DNA of 7,805 nt from Ignavibacteriaceae bacterium (GTDB taxonomy: Bacteria; Bacteroidota; Ignavibacteria; Ignavibacteriales; Ignavibacteriaceae), in assembly GCA_031292465.1 (NCBI GenBank), contig JARLHB010000216.1:1-7805 (forward strand). The letters are read 5' to 3'. Made by a program: the position numbers and the translations under genes. Within the stretch, counting starts at the first letter, position 1; every line of letters begins with the position of its first letter. The notes beneath the pieces were generated by a model that was not told where the DNA came from, searched no databases, and saw only the letters and a list, made by a program, of their open reading frames with translations. This document shows, in pieces, positions 1 through 6,040 of this stretch.

Positions 1-263
1 GCCGTTAGACTCTTTATTGTTGTTACTATTTTTGTCGGACTATATGTCGGAACCGATTGCAATAGAAAATGAACATGATCTTTGTCTGTACCTATTTCAA
101 GGAAATATATTTGGTAACGTTTCGATATTTCCAAACAAATTCCTTTCAACGAATTATCTACTTCCTGACTAAATACTACCTTTCTATATTTTGCTGGTAG
201 TACAAAATGATATAGCAAAACTGATACATTATGTGATTTATGTATGTATAAACTTTTTGACAT
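1..263 (-). CDS. tnpA: IS200/IS605-family transposase TnpA, N-terminal part (cut by window edge)
   Basis: Reading the minus strand from ATG at 263-261 gives 87 complete codons, open to the window edge. The protein begins MSKSLYIHKSHNVSVLLYHF and contains DKDHVHFLLQS; H63 and H65 form the HUH metal-binding pair typical of Y1 single-strand transposases (Y1_Tnp). Family members are about 130-150 residues, so roughly 60% is present and the catalytic tyrosine would lie beyond the edge. Known members excise and insert as single-stranded circles, using subterminal hairpins rather than terminal inverted repeats. No strong Shine-Dalgarno site precedes the start, as is common for this poorly translated family. 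Whether the copy is intact, or carries a tnpB, cannot be seen. No frameshift or stop occurs in the visible part. Confidence 0.93.
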   Translation of the reverse strand, partial: MSKSLYIHKSHNVSVLLYHFVLPAKYRKVVFSQEVDNSLKGICLEISKRYQIYFLEIGTDKDHVHFLLQSVPTYSPTKIVTTIKSLT

Positions 264-277
264 ACACTAAATATAAC

Positions 278-303
278 AATTTCGCCGCAAGCGGCGGGGA
301 ATT
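278..303 (-). repeat. Subterminal hairpin of the IS left end
   Basis: On the minus strand the core CGCCGCTTGCGGCG (283-296) is a perfect dyad. It is flanked by AATT-type arms (278-281 and 300-303) that pair if two or three bases bulge. It lies 20 bases upstream of the tnpA start. In this family such hairpins are recognised by TnpA at the left end; in IS200 the equivalent structure also blocks read-through transcription into tnpA. Here it could stop transcripts from the co-directional gene at 316-1566. That second role is inferred. Confidence 0.7.
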
Positions 304-315
304 TACCCTAAGAGA

Positions 316-1566
316 TTAAAATGTCATTCCGTACCAGATAATATTTATTCCCTTAAATTTGGTTTCCCAATAGGTTCCCGCATATAAAGTTGATGAAAAA
401 TATTGTATGTCAAGATGTCTTAGTACGAAATTTAACTGATGGTTATTTGTAAAATCAGCAATTACCTTAAAAATACCTTTTGACTGAATACCAAATCCAT
501 TACAACTTTCTGTTGAATAACCGTTACCGTCAAAACTGCCTAATTGAAATGATACAGTTTCAAACAGATCAAAATTATGCCCCTTATGGACAATTACGGA
601 ACCATCGCTCTTTAGTTCCAGTAAATGCCTGCCTATGCTTATATCGCCAAGAAAGCTTTGAAAATTAGTTCTGCCTATGTAAATGTTTGATTCAGCCAGA
701 TAATCGTCGGCATCAGCCGTAAAATCATAGCCGAAAGCCTTCAGTGTGCAATTTCTCAGCCCTATATTTAATCCCATTGATATCGTATATCCAAGTCTTG
801 CACTTCTTGGAAGATCATAAGTAATATTATTACCGGCAGACGACGAAGACATTCCATTGCTCACATTAAGCAGAGCATAACCGGTAGAAAAATTAAAATA
901 AGGATATGCAGGTATTCCATCCACAACGGGAAATTGCAACTTAGGACTAAGGAGTTTTGTCACTGGTACAATCAGCAGCATACCGTAATCCATCGCTGAT
1001 CCGTTAGAACTTATTTTTGTATTATTCCCGATATACCATAGAATTGGATAACTATACGGAGAATAATCGCCTGTAATTTTCTTATATGTTAATCCTATAT
1101 TTAGCTGTACAAAATAGTCAATACCTATACCTATTCCGTATGCGTCGTATTTATCAGTTTCAAAGCCTGAGGGATATAAATAAACAGAACCTTCAAAAGA
1201 AGTCATATCAAATTTGGAATGCATATAACCAAAGCCTGCACTTAAATTTAATCCTTTTAACAGCTTGTTAAAATTGTAACCGATATTGAAACTTGTACTT
1301 TTATAACTGGCGTTATCAAAGCTTAGATAAGAGGGATTAAATTGAAACGAAATACTATTATTCTGCCCGACGTATCCAAGCTGCGCCGGGTTATAAAAAA
1401 ATGCAGCCGGATCATCGCCTGGCATAGAAGTGCCTGTCATACCCAGACTGTTTTGTTTAACTGAAGGACAGACCTCAAGTGCCTGTATAGCACCTGCCTG
1501 AGCAAATATATTGCTTACAGCTATAAATACAATAAAAGATAAGAGAATTGTAAGATTTGATTTCAT
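316..1566 (-). CDS. PorV/PorQ-like outer-membrane beta-barrel protein
   Basis: The protein has 416 residues. Residues 1-22 form a signal peptide (Lys at position 2, hydrophobic core, cleavage near FA-QAG). Residues 39-64 (NSLGMTGTSMPGDDPAAFFYNPAQLG) match the N-terminal signature of the PorV/PorQ family, in which an LGMGG-like turn is followed by DDP and NPAxLG. The rest alternates polar and hydrophobic residues with many Tyr/Phe/Gly, as in a beta-barrel, and the chain ends in Phe (YGMTF), the usual barrel-assembly signal. Family members sit in the outer membrane; PorV itself is a type IX secretion shuttle, but most paralogues have no assigned role and no other type IX gene is visible here. 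The start is supported by GGAGG six bases upstream. The gene stands alone, divergent from 1963 and immediately ahead of the insertion sequence. Membership is fairly sure; the specific role is unknown. Confidence 0.8.
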   Translation of the reverse strand: MKSNLTILLSFIVFIAVSNIFAQAGAIQALEVCPSVKQNSLGMTGTSMPGDDPAAFFYNPAQLGYVGQNNSISFQFNPSYLSFDNASYKSTSFNIGYNFNKLLKGLNLSAGFGYMHSKFDMTSFEGSVYLYPSGFETDKYDAYGIGIGIDYFVQLNIGLTYKKITGDYSPYSYPILWYIGNNTKISSNGSAMDYGMLLIVPVTKLLSPKLQFPVVDGIPAYPYFNFSTGYALLNVSNGMSSSSAGNNITYDLPRSARLGYTISMGLNIGLRNCTLKAFGYDFTADADDYLAESNIYIGRTNFQSFLGDISIGRHLLELKSDGSVIVHKGHNFDLFETVSFQLGSFDGNGYSTESCNGFGIQSKGIFKVIADFTNNHQLNFVLRHLDIQYFSSTLYAGTYWETKFKGINIIWYGMTF

Positions 1567-1572
1567 TGAAAT

Positions 1573-1577
1573 CCTCC
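1573..1577 (-). promoter_or_regulatory. Ribosome binding site of the PorV-like gene
   Basis: GGAGG on the minus strand lies six bases before ATG (1566-1564). It is the best Shine-Dalgarno match in the window and fixes the start of the outer-membrane gene. Confidence 0.7.
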
Positions 1578-1767
1578 CGCTATTTAGAAAAATTCAAAGC
1601 CCACATTTAAACTTAATTAAAAATAAACCGAATTATCAACTATAAAATTACGGGTCAAAACAGCCAGTACTTCATACTATAAAACGGGCAAAAATTCCAA
1701 TTTCCGGCTCATATACTTTGGTTTGTGTTCCATTTCAACACTTTAAATGGTGTCTTAAATTCCTGAA

Positions 1768-1789
1768 GTCCGAAAACATGTTCTCGGAC
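1768..1789. repeat. 22-bp near-perfect palindrome
   Basis: The two 11-base arms, beginning GTCCGA and ending TCGGAC, are complementary except for one A/C pair; the centre is ACATGT. It has no following T-run on either strand and lies between divergent genes. A terminator is therefore unlikely, and an operator or part of a dispersed repeat is more plausible. It also lies inside the short minus-strand frame at 1709-1798. Confidence 0.55.
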
Positions 1790-1962
1790 GATTAACATAA
1801 TAATTATTTATTTATTAATAATATAAATTCCGGTTAAAGCAGATGTACCGACAAAATTGTTCCAAATAATATTCAATAATTATTTTTTCCAGATTACCGA
1901 ATTATTAAAAGGTTAGTGATAAATTTTTCAACAAATGTGCGACAAATTAAGCGGGGTGTAAA

Positions 1963-2577
1963 ATGAAAAACTTAATATTGATGTGTATATGTTTCACTTT
2001 CCTTGCCGGTTGCTCTTTTTGGCAGGAGACGGTAGAAAACAATATTGGGCCGCAATTACTTGTCCAATATCCTCTGCCCAATATTACATTTTCTATTGCA
2101 AGGCCAAGTTTAAAGTTGGAAATGGACATGTTGATTTTGGAAGATGGATCGGTAGGAAAAGTTAAAATGATAACTGGCAGCGGAAACAGCTTATGGGATT
2201 CCTTAGCAGCCGAAACAATTCTGAAGTGGAAATACTCACCAGCCCATGTTGATCACCATAATATTAGAATTTGGATGCGCCAGATTGCAATTGTTGAGTA
2301 TCAGGATCCTCAATTTATACAACTTGCAGAAATACTTTGTCCGACCATAGAGGAAGCAGATTCAATTTATGCAGCTTTGGAAAACGGCAAAAATTTTGAT
2401 GAGCTTGCAGCCCTGCAAAAAACTTTACCTGATTTTGACAAAAACGGTGATTTAGGCAATGTGGATATACGTTTATATCCCGAACGTATACGCCATACGC
2501 TTGCTTTCCTTACAAAGGATAGTTATACAAAGCCTCTAAAATACGGCGATAATTATGTGATATTTAAAAGGAAGTAA
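1963..2577 (+). CDS. Lipoprotein with TonB C-terminal-like and parvulin-like domains
   Basis: The protein has 204 residues. Residues 1-17 form a lipoprotein signal with lipobox LAGC, the lipidated cysteine being C17. Residues about 50-113 read like the TonB C-terminal fold: LEMDMLILEDGSVGKVKMI, then a small-residue loop, then an amphipathic helix (SLWDSLAAETILKWKYSPA) and a final strand. Residues about 118-203 read like a PpiC/SurA parvulin domain: AEILCPTIEEADSIYAALENG, FDELAALQ, NGDLG (161-165) and a closing YGDNYVIFKRK strand. The usual parvulin HIL histidine is replaced (AEIL), so prolyl isomerase activity is doubtful. It is probably anchored to the outer membrane facing the periplasm. 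The start is set by the lipobox and by GCGGGG six bases upstream. The gene is monocistronic, followed by a strong hairpin. The domain calls rest on pattern only, and the function is unknown. Confidence 0.75.
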   Translation: MKNLILMCICFTFLAGCSFWQETVENNIGPQLLVQYPLPNITFSIARPSLKLEMDMLILEDGSVGKVKMITGSGNSLWDSLAAETILKWKYSPAHVDHHNIRIWMRQIAIVEYQDPQFIQLAEILCPTIEEADSIYAALENGKNFDELAALQKTLPDFDKNGDLGNVDIRLYPERIRHTLAFLTKDSYTKPLKYGDNYVIFKRK

Positions 2578-2619
2578 TTGCATTTAGGGACATAATATTA
2601 TCTCTTATACATACTATAC

Positions 2620-2658
2620 CAACAAGTTGCCGGATATAATATATCCGGCAGCTTGTTG
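2620..2658. terminator. Long stem-loop after the lipoprotein gene
   Basis: An 18-base stem (CAACAAGTTGCCGGATAT pairing with ATATCCGGCAGCTTGTTG, one G-U pair) encloses a 3-base loop, starting 43 bases after the stop codon. It is followed by TAACTTTATC rather than a clean T-run. It is probably the transcript end or a 3'-stabilising structure for the lipoprotein mRNA. The stem is stronger than a terminator needs. Confidence 0.65.
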
Positions 2659-2692
2659 TAACTTTATCAATCCAACTATTAGAATTACAATT

Positions 2693-2800
2693 TTATTTTC
2701 TTACCATAACTGCGGATATATCACCGCTCTGCTTCAGGGCAAAGAAATAATTAAGAATTATTTCAGGCAGAAGCTGTAAAAAAAAAATATTTTCTACCGC
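2693..2800 (-). pseudogene. Possible decayed 3' end of an unknown gene
   Basis: On the minus strand 35 codons are open from 2800 down to a TAA stop (2695-2693), reading through LPEIILNYFFALKQSG and ending DISAVMVRK. There is no start codon at its head; two TGA stops precede it. The GC content of the last 20 codons is higher than the surrounding spacer and the composition looks protein-like, which suggests a remnant of a lost gene. I do not recognise the family, and an accidental frame in AT-rich DNA is a real alternative. Confidence 0.2.
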
Positions 2801-2904
2801 TCATCAAAATATTATACCATTCATTCAAAATTTCATAAATTCGCTTTATTTAATCCTATTTTAAATTGGACTTATAAAACTTTATCATATTGCAAGGGAA
2901 AGCC

Positions 2905-4689
2905 ATGAGAAAAAGGTTCCGGATTCTTCTATTAAACAGTATAATTTTATTTACACTTACCTTCAGCACATATTCACAGCAAAAATTTTACATTGATTTA
3001 AACGACAGGTCAACTAATATTTTTACTGTAACATTGCTGCCTGATAAGCTTACACAAAAAAATAATATCTATCAGTTTGCCGCCACTGCGCCCGGCACAT
3101 ACCAGACAATGGATATTGGAAGATATGTAAAATCATTTAAGGCCTATGATGGAAATGGCAATGAAGTGGAAACCAAACATATTTCCCTTAATCAATGGTT
3201 TTTAAATACCCCGGACAAAATTCAGAAAATAGTCTACCAGGTAGCTGATACCTGGAATACGCATGTTGACAGCAACCGTATTTATAATATGTCCGGCTCT
3301 ACCATAGAGAAGAACGACGTGCTTATTAACGGACAATGTGTGTTTGGATATTTTGAAGATATGCAGTCTTATCCCATAAAAGTAAAGATAGACTACCCCA
3401 AAGACTGGCTCCTGGGCACAGCATTGCCAAAAGACGCAGATGGATTTTATGATGCGGATACTTATGATAAAGTTGTCGATTCCCCCATCCTGCTTGGGAA
3501 ATTAACGGAAGATTCCGTTCAAATCGGCAATACTAAAATTGATGTTTATACTTATTCTCAATCTGATTATATAAAATCCGATGAAATGGTAAATATGCTT
3601 AAGGATGTGCTTAATGCAGAGAATGATTTTATGAACGGCCTTCCGGTAAATCATTATACATTCTTATTCCATTTTTCAAATTTTGGTGCGGGCGCATGGG
3701 AACATTCATACAGTTCAGAATATATTCTGGAGGATACGCCGTTATCGGATGACTTTAAAACAGAAATAAAAGATATCGTTGCACATGAATTCTTTCATAT
3801 ACTTACGCCATTAAATATTCATAGCGAACTGGTAGAAAAATTTAATTTTGTAAAGCCGGATATGTCTCAACACCTGTGGTTCTATGAAGGGGTTACAGAA
3901 TGGGCTGCCCATATACTGGAACTACGGGATACCCTAATAACCGAAGGACAGTACCTTGATGTGTTAAAAGAAAAATTATTTACTAATGATTCTTACAAAC
4001 AGGATTTAAGCCTGACTGATCTGGGAATTCATTGTACAGAAATGCAGGATCAGTACCCCAATATTTATATGAAAGGCGCATTGGTAGCGGGATTACTGGA
4101 TATAAGGCTGCTTGAACTGTCGCATGGAAAGAGAGGGCTTCGCGAAGTTATATTAGAGCTTTCTAAAATGTACGGGCCTAAAAAATCATTCAGTGAGAAA
4201 AATTTCTTTAATGATTTTACCAAGCTTACGTACCCCGAAATAGGAGACTTCTTCGATAAATATATTGAACATGCGGAAAAGCTCCCAATGAAAGAATATT
4301 ATAACTGGCTTGGTATCGATTATTCTGAATTTTCAGGCTACGATTCTTCAAAAGTATCTCTGGGCATACAGGTTGGTTTTAATGATAACAAAATGGTTAT
4401 ACAAAGCGTTTCCGATACATCGCCTAATAATAATGTCTTTCTGCCTGGAGATATATTATCAAAGTATGACGGGAAAGAAATTACCCTCGGCAATTATCAA
4501 AAAATAATTTCAAAAGTAAGGACACTAAAACCGGGTGATGAAATAAAAATTACAGTAACCCGCGATGGGAAAGAAGTTGAATTAAGCGCAAAGGTTGATG
4601 CACAACCGGTAAAACATGTTTTCAAAATCAATCCAAATGCAACTCCGGGAAATATTGAATTAAGAAATGCATGGATGAGGAATTTATAA
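2905..4689 (+). CDS. Exported M61-family metallopeptidase with C-terminal PDZ domain
   Basis: The protein has 594 residues from ATG 2905. A signal peptide covers about residues 1-25 (MRKR, hydrophobic core, ending near TYSQ). An N-terminal beta-rich domain follows. The GAWEHSYSSEYI stretch corresponds to the family's conserved EH-S motif. The zinc site is H294-EFF-H298, and E328 in LWFYEGVTE (324-332) is the likely third ligand. A PDZ domain spans about 490-567 (LPGDILSKYDGKEI, then the final strands ITVTRDGKEVEL). This order and length fit the M61 glycyl/alanyl aminopeptidase family, which removes N-terminal Gly or Ala; substrates here are unknown. It is likely periplasmic or secreted, with no type IX C-terminal sorting domain seen. 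An upstream in-frame TTG at 2890 would add five residues, but ATG 2905 sits five bases after AAGGGAA and gives a normal signal peptide, so I prefer it. The gene appears monocistronic. Confidence 0.92.
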   Translation: MRKRFRILLLNSIILFTLTFSTYSQQKFYIDLNDRSTNIFTVTLLPDKLTQKNNIYQFAATAPGTYQTMDIGRYVKSFKAYDGNGNEVETKHISLNQWFLNTPDKIQKIVYQVADTWNTHVDSNRIYNMSGSTIEKNDVLINGQCVFGYFEDMQSYPIKVKIDYPKDWLLGTALPKDADGFYDADTYDKVVDSPILLGKLTEDSVQIGNTKIDVYTYSQSDYIKSDEMVNMLKDVLNAENDFMNGLPVNHYTFLFHFSNFGAGAWEHSYSSEYILEDTPLSDDFKTEIKDIVAHEFFHILTPLNIHSELVEKFNFVKPDMSQHLWFYEGVTEWAAHILELRDTLITEGQYLDVLKEKLFTNDSYKQDLSLTDLGIHCTEMQDQYPNIYMKGALVAGLLDIRLLELSHGKRGLREVILELSKMYGPKKSFSEKNFFNDFTKLTYPEIGDFFDKYIEHAEKLPMKEYYNWLGIDYSEFSGYDSSKVSLGIQVGFNDNKMVIQSVSDTSPNNNVFLPGDILSKYDGKEITLGNYQKIISKVRTLKPGDEIKITVTRDGKEVELSAKVDAQPVKHVFKINPNATPGNIELRNAWMRNL

Positions 4690-4718
4690 CAACACAAAAA
4701 GCCGGTTGTTTACTTCAA

Positions 4719-4748
4719 AGGTAACTCCACGGTTAATGGGAGTTACCT
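4719..4748. terminator. Bidirectional stem-loop between convergent genes
   Basis: A 10-base-pair stem, AGGTAACTCC with GGAGTTACCT, encloses a 10-base loop. It lies between the stop of the M61 gene (4689) and the stop of the opposing gene (4779). On the plus strand it is followed by ATTTAATAAG, and on the minus strand by TTGAAGT, so the T-runs are poor. Its position between convergent genes supports a shared terminator. Confidence 0.65.
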
Positions 4749-4778
4749 ATTTAATAAGATGATTAAGGAATTGCAGTA

Positions 4779-5885
4779 CTATAGTTTATCAAAATCATAT
4801 CCGATGCTGAAAACGTAGCGGGTAGTAATTCCAAATGCAGCTTCGCCATTCCTGCTAATTATCGTCCACAAGCCGGGAGAAAATTTATCAAACTTTATAA
4901 TACCCGGGTAAACATCAATTGAGCAGAAGTACTCTTTAACGCCACTCATGACAACGGAAGCCAAAAGAGAATTATTGCGGTCATAAAATACGCCTGCATG
5001 CCAGCTTGATTCAATCGTCCTTTCACGGACTTCAGTATTTAGATCAACCAAATGCTTAGTCTTGAACCCAACGCCATAAGAAAAGCTATCCGTTTCATTT
5101 ACTTTATTCGATAATCCGAACAAAGCGCCCATTCCGCATCTGTAAAACAATGAAGTGTTTTCAGCAAAAGGCAGAGGCCATTTCATCATAAAATACTGCC
5201 CGGCATTTATCCTGCCGTTTGGCAGAGTAACGGTTGCCTGCAGCGACCAGTCACGAAGTATTAATTTTTTGCTGAAAAATTCGTTTATAGGATCAAAGCT
5301 GAACAGGATAATACCACCAAGGTCAAAGACATAAATATCCGATATTTCATCAACGCTCCACCCCTCATTTGGGCCGGATTCTATAACCTCATTCAACATA
5401 TGATGCGTCATAAGGGTAACTGCAGAGAGCAGCCAGGGATACGGGTAACCATGCATGGTGTACCATTCCTTCATTGATGTAAACAACATTCCCCCTCCAA
5501 GAAGGTGCTGCTGGTAGTTAGGTATCCACTCAAGGTCATCTCTTTTAAAGCTGGCAGGAAAAAATTCAGTTGTAAAAAATTTTTTAGAACCATAATGCCT
5601 TATACTGTTAAATGGGTCGCCAAGATTCTTCAGTACAACATGCAGCATTCTACCATACTCGAAATCTCCAATGCGGTTTGTCATATTCTGAAGCTGGGCA
5701 ACATCGTATCCGCCGTTAATCATAAGTGTAATGGGATTAAAAAGCGATTCGCTCCCATAATCTTTACCGGTGTAGAAATAATTTTCCTGCGCATTAAGTT
5801 CCCGGCTCGTAAGAACTAATACAAAGGTTAATAATAATAATATTTTAAATAAAACCGTACCCCTTTTATCTGAACATAAAACCAT
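4779..5885 (-). CDS. Exported protein of unknown function, probably outer-membrane associated
   Basis: The protein has 368 residues. A basic head and hydrophobic segment (about residues 10-32, cleavage near LNA-QEN) make a signal peptide. The middle (120-200) looks helical with spaced polar residues: N123, H127, a GGG at 130-132, E140, H161-H162, E166, DEISD at 179-183 and DLGG at 188-191. This spacing is reminiscent of helical-core envelope families such as DUF2279/YfiM-like or DUF3943, but I cannot assign it. Residues from about 210 onward alternate as beta-strands (LQATVTLPNGRINAGQYFMMKWPL), possibly a barrel, ending RYVFSIGYDFDKL. GCGGGG six bases upstream supports the start. It is convergent with the M61 gene and divergent from the ars operon, so it has no operon partner. 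Confidence 0.7.
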   Translation of the reverse strand: MVLCSDKRGTVLFKILLLLTFVLVLTSRELNAQENYFYTGKDYGSESLFNPITLMINGGYDVAQLQNMTNRIGDFEYGRMLHVVLKNLGDPFNSIRHYGSKKFFTTEFFPASFKRDDLEWIPNYQQHLLGGGMLFTSMKEWYTMHGYPYPWLLSAVTLMTHHMLNEVIESGPNEGWSVDEISDIYVFDLGGIILFSFDPINEFFSKKLILRDWSLQATVTLPNGRINAGQYFMMKWPLPFAENTSLFYRCGMGALFGLSNKVNETDSFSYGVGFKTKHLVDLNTEVRERTIESSWHAGVFYDRNNSLLASVVMSGVKEYFCSIDVYPGIIKFDKFSPGLWTIISRNGEAAFGITTRYVFSIGYDFDKL

Positions 5886-5983
5886 TTATTTCCCCGCTTT
5901 AATATAAAATTATTCAATCCTTTTCTTAAACTTATTTTAAGCCCGATTAATATCCAACTATCATAATACAAAAATTAGCAAAA

Positions 5984-6001
5984 ATTAATTTGCAAATTAA
6001 T
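5984..6001. repeat. 18-bp perfect palindrome over the arsR -35 region
   Basis: ATTAATTTGCAAATTAAT equals its own reverse complement. Its centre contains the proposed -35 hexamer TTGCAA. The centre is 33 bases from that of the ArsR-type dyad at 6018-6033, about three helical turns. It differs in sequence from that dyad, so it may be a site for another regulator or a chance feature of AT-rich DNA. Confidence 0.45.
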
Positions 6002-6018
6002 AAAGAACATTATATATT
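5990..6018 (+). promoter_or_regulatory. Predicted arsR operon promoter
   Basis: TTGCAA (5990-5995) and TATATT (6013-6018) are separated by 17 bases, a near-ideal sigma-70-type layout. The -10 box abuts the ArsR-type dyad, so repressor binding there would block RNA polymerase. TATATTTC also loosely resembles the Bacteroidota -7 element TAnnTTTG. Confidence 0.6.
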
Positions 6019-6033
6019 TCGTTAATTAACGAA
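6018..6033. promoter_or_regulatory. Probable ArsR operator O1
   Basis: TTCGTTAATTAACGAA is a perfect 16-bp palindrome that overlaps the -10 box by one base and ends seven bases before the arsR start. Its location and the recurrence of a near-identical site before arsC make it the best candidate for autoregulation by the ArsR encoded just downstream. Confidence 0.75.
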
Positions 6034-6040
6034 TTGGATT

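Larger units (their letters stand above)
1..315 (-). mobile_element. Left end of an IS200/IS605-type insertion sequence
   Basis: The element consists of the partial tnpA plus about 50 bases of leader containing a GC-rich stem-loop, as expected for a left end. Its outer boundary is not resolved, because this family leaves no target duplication and has no terminal inverted repeats. It must lie between the hairpin (about 303) and the stop codon of the neighbouring outer-membrane gene (316-318). That gene still ends in the aromatic residue typical of barrels, so the insertion apparently did not truncate it. Confidence 0.75.
1567..1962. other. Divergent intergenic spacer, 396 bases
   Basis: This spacer separates two divergently read genes and so should hold both promoters, but I cannot name convincing -35/-10 or Bacteroidota-type (TTG/TAnnTTTG) boxes in the AT-rich sequence. 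It contains a 22-bp near-palindrome at 1768-1789. On the minus strand there is a short open frame (1709-1798) that may be a decayed coding or repeat sequence. The stretch 1790-1960 is nearly pure A/T with no other recognisable element. Confidence 0.6.
2578..2904. other. Intergenic spacer before the M61 peptidase gene
   Basis: The spacer holds the stem-loop at 2620-2658, a possible decayed minus-strand coding fragment (2693-2800), and a run of ten A at 2778-2787. Just ahead of the peptidase start is a Shine-Dalgarno-like AAGGGAA (2894-2900). A promoter for the peptidase is expected in the A/T-rich part, 2800-2890, but no box is clear enough to call. Confidence 0.55.

Noticed and set aside
316..1566. 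Interpretation as part of a type IX secretion locus
   Set aside because: Only the PorV-like fold is present; no other Por/Spr/Gld component and no C-terminal sorting domain on neighbouring exported proteins is visible.
1738..1753. ACAC...GTGT imperfect dyad near the divergent spacer palindrome
   Set aside because: The arms are short with mismatches in the centre; not distinguishable from chance.
2890..2904. TTG at 2890 as the start of the M61 peptidase
   Set aside because: It would place the AAGGGAA ribosome binding site inside the coding region; ATG 2905 has correct spacing and yields a standard signal peptide.
4688..4711. AACAAC...GTTGTT weak stem after the M61 stop
   Set aside because: A six-base AT-rich stem with an 11-base loop is weaker than the 10-bp stem at 4719-4748, which better explains termination.
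5505..5819. 104-codon plus-strand open frame
   Set aside because: It lies wholly within the opposing 368-residue exported protein, has no ribosome binding site or recognisable motif, and the minus-strand gene has a signal peptide and a good start.
5925..5941. CTTAAA/TTTAAG inverted repeat upstream of the ars operon
   Set aside because: A six-base, fully A/T-rich stem is expected by chance here, and it has no clear relation to a start or stop.
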